Assembly: GCA_038496445.1 (NCBI GenBank)
Contig: JALMLS010000612.1
Coordinates: forward strand, 558,001 to 622,000
Length of the DNA stretch: 64,000 bases
Source of the DNA: Trichosphaerium sp. ATCC 40318
Lineage: Eukaryota; Discosea; Flabellinia; Trichosidae
Reading direction: 5' to 3'
A model generated the notes under the pieces. It saw nothing but the letters and a program-made list of their open reading frames with translations. It made no database searches and was not told where the DNA came from. Positions 50,098 to 61,513 of the stretch are shown here, one piece after another; within the stretch, counting starts at the first letter, position 1; every line of letters begins with the position of its first letter. Both the position numbers and the translations under genes were made by a program.

Positions 50098-51008
50098 CTA
50101 TCGTAGATACCACCAAACCAATCCAATAATTAACAGTGTTAATATCATACCACCATAAACAATTAACTTATCAACATCAAACCTTTTTTCTATAACACGT
50201 ATAAGTGCCCTACTTACACCCAATCTATTTGCGAGATCAAGAGCACGTCTATGTATTTTCTAAACCAACATAAGCCATCAGTAGGAAAGACATTTTTCAA
50301 AGATATCATTACCTTTAAACTGCTCTTTTGTGCCTTCAAGGCATCAATAAGATCTGATCCAAGATTAAGAATTCCATTAGCATTGTTTAATGAATCATCA
50401 ATAGATGCACTGACACTTAATTCTGCATCAATCGCGCTCTGTTGTGCTCTGTTTCTTGTAGTAGGATCTGAGATTCGAAACGAAAAATGTCAGTCAAAAA
50501 CAAAATCCAAGGTTGTTTGATTTATCGCACCTCCCATCAGTTCTCTTCGTTGATCTTCCAATGACTGTTTCCTGTTGAGCTCTCCGATTTTTTTATCACA
50601 CTCTCGGCGTAGCTTGCGCGTTTTAAAGTTCATTTGGTTCGTACGCCTACAATGACGTGTTACAAGTGATCAACACCCTACATGCCAAGCGTACTGTAAC
50701 CATTGCTCTCTCACACCACCTGGAAGCCTTTTCGTTCTAAACACTGTAAAAATACGGTATAATGTCCCATAAAATACCTCGTTAACAGTTCATCGCATTG
50801 AGTAGAAAGCGCCTTTAAATTTACGCTAACCTTGCCTTGCAAAATTACAGATGTATCCTATTTAGGTATTAACCGCCAATAACGCTCTGTAGCTAGTGTA
50901 TGCCTTCCCGGACTCCAATGTCCCTAATTGGGACTCTAGCGCTAAGTACAATCGATTACAGTTGTTATAAATGGTACTGACTGCCGCTACATCCGTTTGG
51001 AATGCCAT
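50098..51008 (-). CDS. GOSR2: Qb-SNARE, membrin/Bos1 type (GOSR2-like)
   Basis: SNARE for ER-to-Golgi and intra-Golgi fusion. Start 51006-51008 (MAFQTDVAAVSTIYNNCNRL), stop 50098-50100. N-terminal helices (ALESQLGTLESGKAYTSYRA, VNLKALSTQCDELLTR) are followed by KTRKLRRECDKKIGELNRKQ. The SNARE motif runs through SASIDDSLNNANGILNLGSD, LIDALKAQKSSLK, spliced to KIHRRALDLANRLGVSRALI, then RVIEKRFDVDK and a C-terminal membrane anchor (GGMILTLLIIGLVWWYL). Human membrin shows the same ends ([20 protein letters not shown]). About six exons. Its start lies about 120 bases from the start of STAT in the opposite direction. Confidence 0.85.
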
Positions 51009-51128
51009 TTGCTTGTAAAGTGTCAACGTGGGCAGTCAAAATGTAGTCACGATTCAACAAACATTTCAATCACCTGCAGAAGCCGCTTCAGAATAAAGAA
51101 GTGGATGGAATAACAGTTTGACGCAACT
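51009..51128. promoter_or_regulatory. Shared divergent promoter of membrin and STAT genes
   Basis: 120 bases between the two divergent start codons must hold both transcription starts. No TATA box recognised. Inferred from position only. Confidence 0.4.
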
Positions 51129-53871
51129 ATGGCAAATAATACTAGTAATTTTGAAATGGAGTACGGAACAAACCCACCCGCGCGTAAAAGGTACGCTATT
51201 AACCTCATGGGCGATGTTAATTCTATTTGAGGTCGCGAGCTGATTTCAACGACCCAATACATCACGCAGATATGGGATACCACAACGGTGACTCAAATAA
51301 TATGTTAGACGCTGCAGCAGGATTTTTGAACGCTCCAGATTTTAACGCCTTTTTATCTTCCACTAAATACGATACGATTGAGCTCAACAACTCTGTTGGC
51401 ATGCAGGACATGGAATTACCAAGTTTTCTTAATCTTGACCCTATGGACATGGATACCAACGGAAGTGGCCTTGCTAGCCCTAGTACAGTCCCTGAAAGCC
51501 TCTTTAACGATTTATCGCTACCTCGGTTGGATAACAGTTGCAACGCGGTGATTAAAACAGAAATTGGAACAAATCATATCAAAACCGAACCAACTGAATA
51601 CAATATTGCTCCTACATCTGACTTTTCAGGTCAATACGAAAGTAACCGATTATTATTGACAAGTAACGCCCAAGTACAACATGTACTTCCTCAAGCGTCA
51701 GTCCAGTTAAAAGAAATTAAAGTACGTTAATTACACGCTTAAATAACCGATATTATTTCATGCTAACGCTTCTTATCGCTTTAGAGCGATATAAGTAACC
51801 TCAAATTCGTTCAATTGAGCTTCTTCAATTCAGGATGTAACCAAAATGCCAAAGTGGAGGTGAAACAATTGCAAAATGCAGCACGGTAGGTGGTTGATTT
51901 TTGTCCTTCTTTTTGTTCTTGTCTGATGGTTTTTTTCAGTAAAAAATTGGAAGGATTGTGGGGTACACTTGAGACTCTGTCTAACGATTATATATTGGAT
52001 CCTTCTGAGGTATATCAATGGTTTAATATTCGACGTGAGGTAGAACTTCTTGAGACACAACTTAAGCTTTATGAACAAGAGATTGACCAACCACAAAAGT
52101 ACTTGACATTTTGGTATTCTTTTTGAACCAAATGCTAAATGTTGTATAGTCCAGCTATGGCACTTATTATTACAAAACAGCCTTTCCCAATATCTGTTAA
52201 ACAAAAGAAAGAACTGGAAGAAAGCGTACAAGTTCAAATTTTCACAGGAGCTGCGTCAGGAAGTAATATTCGCGTGACACGTATGTCGAATAACTTTTAC
52301 ATATCTTTACCTGCTAACTCTTCTTTTTTTAATAGAGCCAGTGATAGCTTCTGTAATAGGAGAAAGTGTACCTTCATCACGTGCAAAAAAGAATAAGCAA
52401 CTGAGTGTAGCAAACAACCAACAACGCATGAATGATAAATTTTGTGCAACTTTCACAGTACGTTTTTTTTTCTTCTCGCTCTTCACAAAAAACCAACTTG
52501 AATTTTCCTATTTTTGGAGTGTAAAAAGAAAACGCCTTTACTCTCGTCATTTTATGTAGAGTTTTTATTGTATTTTATTAATTTTCAAAACAAGGGTTTA
52601 AAGTTTCCAGAAGGAACAAGGAAAAAAGTTATTCGTGTCAAATTTTCAGGGACAGTTCAAGTCACTCTACCAAATGGAAATATACAAGATATTTTATTAG
52701 ATTCAGCTCCTACAGCACCAATAATTGTAAAGACAAATGAGAACCAATGGGATGAAGCAGAAGGCATTTTATTGAACAAACTTGGTACATTCTTTTCTTC
52801 GTCTTGACTTGTTTTTCAGTTCATTTTGCGAATTTATTTCTAACTTGTGGTAGTGTTTGGAGACAGTGAGCAAGTTTCATGGTGTAGGTTTTGTAATATA
52901 TTACAACATAGATACCTTCAAGCAACAAAACAAGACCCACAAAATCCTGAAAGGTAAAAACAAACCGATATGTGATATTTCGTTGTTCTGACACTCTTTC
53001 AAAGGCCTCTTTATTTACCAGATTTCAATTACATGTTCCAATGCCGCTTTGGCGGAGAAGATTGCACTTGTACGCTAAATACTCAGTATTGTGTTTACTT
53101 ACGTCATTAGCTGTGCCTGTACGAGAGACGCTGATTACAACAAAGCAGTACACGCGATTCTGGGAGTGGTTTGGTAAAGGTACAGCCTAGCAGTTTGAAA
53201 AAGAGTAGCGAGATTCTAATTACTTCCAAGGATTACATAAAATCAGATACCAGCGCCATTTATGTGATTTATGGAAGCGTGGGTGCGTATTGAGGAGTGT
53301 TAATGGCGTGGTAGCTTATTATTTTTGTTTAGGTTGATATTCGGGTTTATAGCTAGGGTTGAGGCTGAGGAAGCATTGCGGTGTACAAAACCTGGAGACT
53401 TTTTGATAAGATTCTCTGAGCGATGTGTTGGTCAATTTGCTGTGGCTTACGTTATGCAAGACGCTAATACATCACAAAAGAAGGTAAAACACAAACGTGA
53501 ATTTCACGCTTTTTTTAAGTGCCTTTTAGGTTCGCCATTACCTTGTAGACCCTGACAATGATGTATTTGGTGCAAAAAGAACACTCCCTGATTTTCTAGG
53601 TCAACAACCGTCTTTAAAGCGGATAGTAAAGGTTAAAACTATATCAGAGGACTTCTCTACAATGGCTAGCAACGGACAGAACGTTTTACATAGACATAGA
53701 AGGCACGTAGTTGCAGTGTTGCTGCTTTGTTATTAAGTTGCTCAAAGAAACAGTTATCTAACTTAAGTCATTAGAGAATTTAGGGCTCTTGATAAAGAAG
53801 TCTTAGCGGAGTTTTACTCAAAGAGAAATTTTGAGAAACCTTCCGGATATGTAGTACACTTGGGTGTCTAA
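51129..53871 (+). CDS. STAT-family transcription factor with SH2 domain
   Basis: Latent cytoplasmic transcription factor activated by tyrosine phosphorylation. ATG 51129 (MANNTSNFEMEYGTNPPARK), TAA 53869-53871, about thirteen exons. A disordered acidic N-terminal part holds GMQDMELPSFLNLDPMDMDT and TEPTEYNIAP. A coiled coil (QWFNIRREVELLETQLKLYE) follows, then beta-rich DNA-binding segments (ALIITKQPFPISVKQKKELE, FPEGTRKKVIRVKFSGTVQV) and a linker (CRFCNILQHRYLQATKQD, FWEWFGK). The SH2 domain is EAEEALRCTKPGDFLIRFSE with the invariant Arg of FLIRFSER, then FAVAYVMQD. The end, FEKPSGYVVHLGV, places a Tyr after the SH2 domain where phosphotyrosine-driven dimerisation is expected. The layout is like Dictyostelium STATs rather than full animal STATs. 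Confidence 0.88.
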
Positions 53872-54467
53872 CAATTTACCAATGAAACAAAAATTTTACC
53901 TTTCTTGTACCATACTTGTCAATAAATAACAATTGCAAAAAAATCACGTGATTTGGCCACAAAAATTCTCCTTGAATAACTGTGAAGGAATGACAGATGA
54001 GGGTGTAAAGGCTGATGGGTTGTGATAATGTCGGTAAGGAATATAAAAACATGTTACATACTAATGGCGAACCGCTAGCTTAAAACAAACAAGTTGTTAA
54101 CGAACATTTTATCAGCGGTTTCTTTAAAGTACGTTTTCTCGCAAAATGTAATCAACTTGGATCTTTATCTCTTGACGAATACTGGATCGCATCAATGAGT
54201 AGTAAAAAGACAACTGATAAAGTGGTCCACCAGATATTTCGGGTGCCTTCCAAAGTGGTTCGTTTGTTACCATTTACTTTACTCAAGCGATGGTTGTGCA
54301 TTGCGTAAGAGCGTGTCTCAAATCTTGGCAGCTGGTACACAGGAGAAACGCTAATGAAAGCCAAAACTGCCCTCCAAGACAGAAATTGGGAACGGTAGAC
54401 TCTAAACAACTTTGTTTGACTTTTTTACAAAGGGTCAGTTTGTGAACTTGTTACGCGCACCAACACC
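53872..54467. other. Spacer with LRR fragment and possible small gene
   Basis: Near 53970-54030 the plus strand reads LNNCEGMTDEGVKAD before stops: one stray LRR unit of the F-box/LRR family. From about 54140 to 54402 an open plus-strand frame (LGSLSLDEYWIASMSSKKTT, then HQIFRVPSKVVRLLPFTLLK) could be a small gene starting at ATG 54194, with a 27-base GTAAGA...CAG intron before WYTGETLMKAKTALQDRNW; 27 bases is shorter than other introns here, so this is unproven. Confidence 0.4.
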
Positions 54468-55567
54468 ATGAGGAGCACTCTCTTTCTTGTTTTATCTTGT
54501 CTACTACTTGTTGGTACGTATAATCACGTGATCTGTTTATTGTCTGAGCTTCAAATTACGTATTAACTCTACAATAGCGTCATTCGCTTTAGAAACAAAA
54601 CGTACGTTGATGTTGCCAAAAGAAGCGCATTTAGTGCTAACTCTACCCGTTTTCACAACTGTATTTGTTTAATGACTCTTCAGCACCAATGAAACGCGTA
54701 TGCCGTGGAAAGGATGTGGTTTTGGATGGCAGTACGTAGTACCATTTGCTTTTCAACTTTTTTTGGGAAATGTCTCATCACCTTTCAAATAGGATATGAA
54801 CTTGAGTGGATTATTGATGATGGCGTTATTGAAGTTAACCTTGCTGTTGATGGTAACGTTTGGGTTGGTAAGTAAATCCAAAACAAGACTCCATCGTCTT
54901 TACTCCACTTATAGGGTTTGGATGGCACAAGACTAACGTTCGATTCGGTACTATTGCAACAGAGGTTTCGCAACTAACATTTATGTAGGTGAAATGATTG
55001 ATGCCGATGTTGTTCTGGGTACGGATTTTATCGTGTTTTCTCTCAGCTCACTCTATTTAGCTACTTTTGACAGCAATGGTAATGGTAATGTGGCTGACTA
55101 CTGGTCTGGAGGATTTCGTCCACCAACACTAGACACTGAACTTGGTGGAACAGACGATATTATCGTACGTTATAATGTTTTTAGAAATTGTTTTTCCTCT
55201 ATCTTTCTGATTTATTCACACGTGATAACGATCTGTTGTTTTTAGTCGCAAACAACGTCTCAGGAAGGTGGAACGACTTACGTATCATTTAAAAAACCAC
55301 TTGTCACTACTGACGAGTTTGATTGGGTTGTGCGTGCTTCTCTTATTTTTCTTCTTACATTTTTCTCACTACATCAAAAAAGGTTGAACAAGATGCTGGA
55401 CGTCAAATTATCTTTGCTCATGGTGAAGGTATTATTTCCACTGTACTACTATGTCCTCATGTGTCTTTTTAGATAACGAGTATCCTCTTAAACATCCTTT
55501 GGGCGCTGCAGGTTTTAAGATTTACAATTTGTATGGAGACTGTACACTTGTTTCCCACGAAAACTAA
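54468..55567 (+). CDS. Secreted DOMON-domain protein
   Basis: Haem- or sugar-binding type extracellular domain, as in cytochrome-b561-linked and cellobiose-dehydrogenase proteins. ATG 54468 with signal peptide MRSTLFLVLSCLLLV spliced to ASFALE. The domain reads YELEWIIDDGVIEVNLAVDG, NVWVGFGWHKT, then GEMIDADVVLGTDF, GNGNVADYWSGGFRPPTLDT, YVSFKKPLVTTDEFDW and RQIIFAHGE, with the closing HPLGAAGFKIYNLYGDC. The VGFGW and DADVVLG...VADYW blocks are diagnostic of DOMON. No transmembrane segment after it. About nine small exons, TAA 55565-55567. Redox partner unknown. Confidence 0.85.
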
Positions 55568-55768
55568 ATAATAAAAGCACTTTTCAAATCACTTCTCGCT
55601 TTTCAAAGAAAATGTGCACAGGCTGTCTACACTGATTAATATGTATGTGAAGAGTAAATCAAGCACCTTGAACTTAACATGAGGATGGCTGAGATGGAAG
55701 CAAAAGGAAAGACGGAAAGGATTTTCACAAGTTTTTTTTGGTCGTTATTTTACAATTTTTGTGCATCC

Positions 55769-58095
55769 CTAAATTGCAGCTTCAGGCACCATTAGTTTTG
55801 CGTCTTCGTTATCAATATTATATCCAGGTTTTGCAACAAGCGGTTCGTGATGATTTCTGGTATTAAAGCGTAAACTCAAGTTTGGCGCATAATACTTGAT
55901 AGTTGCTACAAGTTGCTCAATGCTTCCATCCCACCAATAGGGGATAGGCACTAATGTTATTCCTATATATAAATCTATTAGAGACAAGTGCTTGTAATAA
56001 CATATTTTGGCTCCAGAAGATGAGCACGTGACTATGCAATCAACTTTAAAAAAATATGTAAATGTACAAGAAAATACCTGAGTTTCTGCAAGCTTGCATT
56101 TTCTCTATATCACGACTCTTTGTACTTGACACAAACATACCCTCAGGGAATATCTTGTCATGGTAATGTTGTTCACCTACCAGAAGTAACCACGTGGGTA
56201 AAAACACTTCAAAGAAAATGTGAACCCTATCAAAAAAAATACCTTGATACTCCAACGCAAGATTAATCTCCATAACGTAGACATCAACTGTCATATAAGA
56301 AGAAGATAGCCTTGAGAATGATAACCCAAGAACGTGTTCTTCAAACACGCGGCAAGATGGGAAAATCCTACTTACAGCTTGGAGAAGGAACCTAAAAAGT
56401 AAAAAAGTTAACAACGACCTAAAAGCTGCTTGAAGTTCGACGTACGCTTGCTTTGCTTTTTTGATTGTGTGGTTGAATCTATCCCATTGCCAGTTATGGT
56501 AAGGGTCTATGAGTGATAATACTTGCGGATAGTGAGGTAGTAAGCCTGCACCACCAAGTTCTATAATTTGTCTTGATGAAACGCGATACCAACCATCACC
56601 ATCTGCATTTAGTTTTTTAGAAACATGCTTCAGAAAAGCCAATCGTGTCTCTTTCTGTGACCATTGACGTGTGCCATTAAAATCAAGAGCATCAAACCTG
56701 GGAGAATGGCGCGCGTATATACTATTGAGAGCTTCTGCTAACGAAGAATAATACCTAAAAAACAAGCAACAACATGAGCAATAACCAGAAGAAAGAAAAA
56801 AAATATTAACAAAAACGCAACGTACTTTAGTACTTGGTTACCGCCTTCCTTGATTACAGTGCTTGGTGATACGTTTTTCCAATCATTCAGGACCTTAATA
56901 CCTACTCGCTCTGCTACAAGATTCATTGCATTTTCTTGGTTTTGGTCACTTAACCAAAACCCCTTCGCTACACGTTGACTACTCACGTGATAAGTAAAAA
57001 TAATAAACGTTAAGGTTATGATTGTGGGTACATACGAGAACTTTGATTTATCCCAGTTATGCTCAGGATAGACACCCTGTAACAAGTTCAAGAAAACATC
57101 ACCATACCTAAAACACAGTTAATATTCACTGTTTTTGTACGTTACGAAAAAACTAGTATTGTTGACAAAAGATATGCCCACGTGATATTTGAGAAGTATT
57201 TTCTGTTTGTAAAGGTATATTTATAATTGCAAACGCACTTCTGCATAATGCTAGAGCCTTCTGCAAGATGAATAGAGTCTTGATTAAATCCATACCATTC
57301 ATCTAAGCATTGAACACCAAGTGTTTCAGCTATAAGGTCCATTTTTTTACGTTGTCTCTCTACAGAGTCCCAGTAATACTTTGGAGCACATCTGAATTTA
57401 TGCGGAATCCATAAATGTGAAGGGTATAGAGCACTGAGGCATCTTGAAATCGAGTTTCCATACCTTAAGTTCTATTAAGTAATAAGGCACTTTTTATTGC
57501 ATGTGTAGCGTACTGCTGCATAATGCTAGAGCCTCCTTCATCTATTATATCTTGCCAAGATATGCCATACCACCCATCTAGATGTGTTACACCAAGTGTT
57601 TGAGCGATGAGATCGAGCTTTATCTTAAACTTTACAACTGCTGACAAACTTCTTTTTCCACTGCTTCTGTGGACCAGTAACGTTAGTAGACGAAGTGGAA
57701 TTAAAGGAGCTAACCGGAACCTGGTAGGAGACCAATCATAGTCGTTGAATACATGTGTCAAGCACTTTAACAACGATCCTTGGTATCTTGAACAAAATGT
57801 AAGAAAACTTTCCGTTTTATTCCTATAGCTTACGCTCTCATGAGCCTAGAACCTCCAAAATGTCCTATTTCATCAACGGTAATGTCATACCATCCGCTTA
57901 AATCTTTAACGTCTAGTTTGTACCCAATAACGTTCAGTTTTTCGTGTTGACGTGATTTATTATGCTTCGCCTTGAGTTTGTACACCTTATCTGCAATACG
58001 GTTCAGTTTGTATGTAGCACAGTCAAATAAGGCCTATGCTTACGAAAAGGTAATTTGATGCGGTTTTGAGCGCTTTTGAGAGGATTAACCCTCAT
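55769..58095 (-). CDS. Repeat protein with C-terminal PD-(D/E)XK-like nuclease domain
   Basis: Start 58093-58095 (MRVNPLKSAQNRIKLPF spliced to HKVYKLKAKHNKS), stop 55769-55771. Five related units of about 75 residues: LNVIGYKLDVKDLSGWYDIT, LDLIAQTLGVTHLDGWYGIS, MDLIAETLGVQCLDEWYGFN, MNLVAERVGIKVLNDWKNVS and a last KKLNADGDGWYRVSSRQIIE. Each continues with a GG(S)x(I/L)(M/L) turn and a block like LLQGVYPEHNWDKSKF. After them comes a restriction-endonuclease-like domain: FEEHVLGLSFSR, then VDVYVMEINLALEYQG, EQHYHD, RDIEKMQACRNSG and ITLVPIPYWWDGSIEQLVAT. The D...E...Q run fits a PD-(D/E)XK core. Similar proteins are scattered in fungi, oomycetes and amoebae, function undescribed. About ten exons. 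Confidence 0.75.
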
Positions 58096-58227
58096 GTACG
58101 CGAATTACACTGCCAATGATATCCATACGTTACAGTACATACTCACTGATGAGCGCATCATTAAGCGCTGGACAAGCTATGACTTTATTTTTGACACTTA
58201 TCACTCGTATTTGAAACACTCTATTGC
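58096..58227. promoter_or_regulatory. Shared divergent promoter region
   Basis: 132 bases between the divergent starts of the repeat/nuclease gene and TMEM256. Position alone supports a bidirectional promoter. Confidence 0.4.
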
Positions 58228-58819
58228 ATGTCTCGCGAGCTATTTTGGAGATTAGGTTGTTTTTCAGCGGCTGCTGCAGTAACGCTAGGAGCATTCGGTG
58301 CTCATGCACTAAAAGCGAGGTAAACCGATGTATTTATCCATGTCATGACACTTTGGTAGAATTAACGACCCGCGATTAATTAAAAACTGGGAAACCGCCA
58401 CATTGTACGTTAAAGTACCTCAACTCGCAATAACACTCATGTAGATATCATTTTATACACTCTATTGGTCTTTTATGTGTGGCTGTAGCCCCAAAGTTTT
58501 CTAAAAACGCAGGTGCGACGCCTCATGATGCCAAAATGGGGACAGCGACTAATAATCTAAAAAGGTTTTTGCATGATTGGTGGCATAGCTGTATTTTCTG
58601 GCTCTTTGTACACTCTTGTGCTTACCAATCAACGTTGGTGCGTTACTTACATTGCCTTCGTATAGCCTAAACCTAACACTGTCACTAGGCTGGGTGCCAT
58701 TACACCTATTGGCGGTACAAACACATTCATTTGATTTTGTTTGGATTTTATTTTCTGACACCTACAATTTAGGAGTTTGCATGATAGGAGCGTGGCTTTT
58801 CCTTGCTGGTGCGATATGA
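58228..58819 (+). CDS. TMEM256: TMEM256/DUF423 small membrane protein
   Basis: Small inner-membrane/mitochondrial-type protein of unknown role. ATG 58228, TGA 58817-58819. Six exons; removing introns of 40, 40, 52, 51 and 58 bases gives exactly 117 codons (116 residues), close to the human 113. Sequence: MSRELFWRLGCFSAAAAVTL with GAFGAHALKA (the family's GAFGAHxLK motif), NWETATLYHFIHSIGLLCVA, GFCMIGGIAVFSGSLYTLVL, LGAITPIGGVCMIGAWLFLA ending GAI. Four membrane segments are expected. The intron sum and motif order make this model firm. Confidence 0.93.
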
Positions 58820-58841
58820 GCACGTGCTACAAAGAATTGTA

Positions 58842-59969
58842 TTAATACGTTGCGCGTCCTCCACTAATATCGTAACACTGTCCTGTAATAAAAGCAGATT
58901 CTTTGCTAGCTAAAAAGTGCACCAATGCGGCAACCTATTGTCGATACAAAAGTTAAAACTTGACTTATAAACTTTTGACACGTGCCTCTTCAATCTTGCA
59001 TGTGCGCCCTTTAGGAATCTTCGATATCATGTAGTCTACATTAGCCTTGTCTAATTGGTCTAGAATAGGTGTTTGGACTACAGCAGGAGCTATACTGTTC
59101 ACAGTGATATCACCTTTTAAACTTAGTAAAAGACAACTTCTTCAACCGTTGTACCGTCTTTTGCAACTTCCTTGGCCAGACTCTTAGTCAAACCAATCAG
59201 CGCAGCCTTGCTCGCGCTATAAGGTACCATACGTGGGTTTCCCTATACACCACCAGTAAACGAAGAGACAGAACTCGAAGAAAAGTAAAGCGAAAAAGTT
59301 TGTTCCCATTTGAACCAACATCAGTTTAAAAAATAAAGCGGAGGTGTACCTCTTTGCCAGCGATACTTGCAACGTTTATAACGCGACCATACTTTTGTTT
59401 ACGCATGTCTGGCATAATAGCATTAGTCAGCATGAACGGTCCAATAAGATTGACTGCCAGAACTTTTTCAAAGTCTTCTCTGCTCAGTTCCCACATGAAT
59501 GCGCTCCTAACAGGTGATTAATTGGTACACGCGTGCTAATAAGGTTTTTTGTTCGCTATCTTTTTTTTACTTTTACGCGTACTTTCCAGCAATACCAGCA
59601 CAGTTAACTACAATGTCGATACTATCTGATCCTGACTCTTTTTTCATTTTTTCTACAGCATTTTTTATATCTTCTGCCTAAAACGGTTGTTTCTTTAAAA
59701 CTGGTAACTGAAATAATTGACAAGTGGTACCTTCGTTACATCTCCCACTAATGCGACACCTCCCACTAGTTTTGCTGTCTCTTCAGCGTTTTTGGCGTTA
59801 AAATCAAAAACGCCTACTTTAGCTCCAGCCTGTACAATAATTTGAAACGTGGGCGCGCGTGTATAATTACCTTAGCGAATCTGGTGGCAATACCTTTACC
59901 AATACCCTGTCCGGCGCCTGTCACAATTGCTACTTTATCTTTTAACGAATAAAAACCTTCTTCAGCCAT
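58842..59969 (-). CDS. Short-chain dehydrogenase/reductase, FabG-like
   Basis: NAD(P)-dependent oxidoreductase of the classical SDR family. Start 59967-59969 (MAEEGFYSLKDKVAIVTGAG), with the cofactor motif TGAGQGIGKGIA, then VGVFDFNAKNAEET and the strand motif DIVVNCAGIAG (NNAG-like). The active site reads GRVINVASIAGKE and MVPYSASKAALIGLTKSLAK, giving the Ser, Tyr and Lys of the triad. It ends ITGQCYDISGGRATY with the stop at 58842-58844. About eight small introns; length near 250 residues. The layout resembles 3-oxoacyl-ACP reductase or acetoacetyl-CoA reductase; substrate not determined. It ends only 23 bases from the end of TMEM256. Confidence 0.92.
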
Positions 59970-60172
59970 GGTTGTGATGTTTAGATTTTTTGATTGAATA
60001 GTCTTGACAGGCGCTTTACTTCATCAAATCAAAAGCTGTGCAGTTTTTACGCACGAAAAACTAACAGTATTAAACAGTTGATCACACTGAGCAAGGGCGG
60101 TACAAAATTGTTTTTGACAATCCGCAAATAGGAATTTGAACGGCAAAAACTGATTGTCAAGAAATAACCGTA

Positions 60173-61513
60173 ATGACTGCCACGCTAGATAAAACGGATT
60201 TGATTAACCTTACTGGGTTCTACTATACCGACATTAGCTCTGAGGACATGCTAGCTGTCGCTACAAAGCTTACACAAGAATTGTTTACAGAACTAATGAA
60301 ACAACCCGTAACACAGTCTCAGCGCGGTATTGTGATCAAATTGCCATCAAGCAAAACATCTGAGATCCCAAGAGAAAAAGAGGTGAAATACCAATTTACA
60401 ATGATTATTATTTACTCTATGTAGATGCCAAAAGCTAGAGAGCCAACAAAATGGTACTTAGTCTTTGCACATTACATTTACGCATATAAAATGCTTCTAA
60501 TACGCATAAAAGGGAGAAATTTGCGAAAGAAAACGGTATTAAGAAAAGAACTAGAGATAAAACAGTATTCGAGCCAATTTCCAACACATGGGTTAAAAGA
60601 TGGGGTAGAAACGGCATCAATGACCTCAAAAGAGTTCACGTTATTGGTAAATGTTATACTTATATTTCTTCTATTTTTCATTTACCGGACCGTCCGGTCC
60701 ATTTGTCTGTCTATCCTTGTTTACATGCGTTGTATGTGTAGTGTAAAACAAACTAACTAATTTTGTAGAGTCTGACAGAGACTACCCTGAAGGCGAAGAT
60801 CCATTTCTTGACGACAAGCGTGCTAAAGACGACCGTAAAAAGGCAAATAAGGAAAAACAACGTAAAAATGAGCTCGCACGTCTTAAAGAAAAGAATAAAC
60901 AAGTTGCTCCTGGTGTTATTGCTTTAACAGCAAACATGGGAGAAAGGACACGTCACATGAAACATGATATTGATAGAGCTGTTGGTATTGCACAGAGGTC
61001 AACAGCATCAATGGGTCAATTTGATAAGAAGAGAAGAGGCGAGAAAGATATCGCTAAACCGCTAAAGGTAACTAAAAATTTCAGGTTTTTTAAAGTCCGG
61101 AACCAATAACGGTCTTTCTCGCTTATAATACGATTTTTTATTCCGTTTTTATTACATCTGGTTGCTATTATATAGTGTAAGCTATACTAGGCATGATTTA
61201 CAGTATAACACTTTGATAAAGCGAAACAAAAATCGTTTTTCTTTTTCCTTTTTTGGTTTTCTGCTGTTGATTTTGATTTTTTTTCTAGTACAAAAAGCGT
61301 GTAGCAAATCCTTTAGATGAAGCAGACATGTCCAAGAAGGTATTAGGACGTATCATTAGAAACTTAGACGGTGATGGTTTGGATGATACAAAGGCAGTAG
61401 GTCGCGGTCAACAGTCAGAACAAAGAAAAAACAGAAAAAGAAAAATCAAAGATGTACAAGAAACTATCCTAAAGAAACAGAAAAAGAGAAAGGTCCCAAG
61501 AAGCGACCTTTGA
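60173..61513 (+). CDS. RRS1: Ribosome biogenesis regulatory protein RRS1
   Basis: Nucleolar assembly factor that brings 5S RNP to the 60S precursor. ATG 60173 (MTATLDKTDLINLTGFYYTD). Exon 1 includes LTQELFTELMKQPV and IVIKLPSSKTSEIPREK. After an intron: MPKAREPTKW (the LPxxREPxKW family motif), then FAKENGIKKRTRDKTVFEPI, SNTWVKRWG. A later exon has DYPEGEDPFLDDKRAKDDRK and HDIDRAVGIAQRSTASMGQF, and the last exon is very basic (RKNRKRKIKDVQETILKKQK) ending KRKVPRSDL at 61513. Five or so exons, one intron of about 190 bases, long for this window. Length about 290 residues, as in yeast and human. Confidence 0.9.

Noticed and set aside
54152-54409. Minus-strand 85-codon frame
   Set aside because: It lacks an ATG start and lies opposite a more protein-like plus-strand frame.
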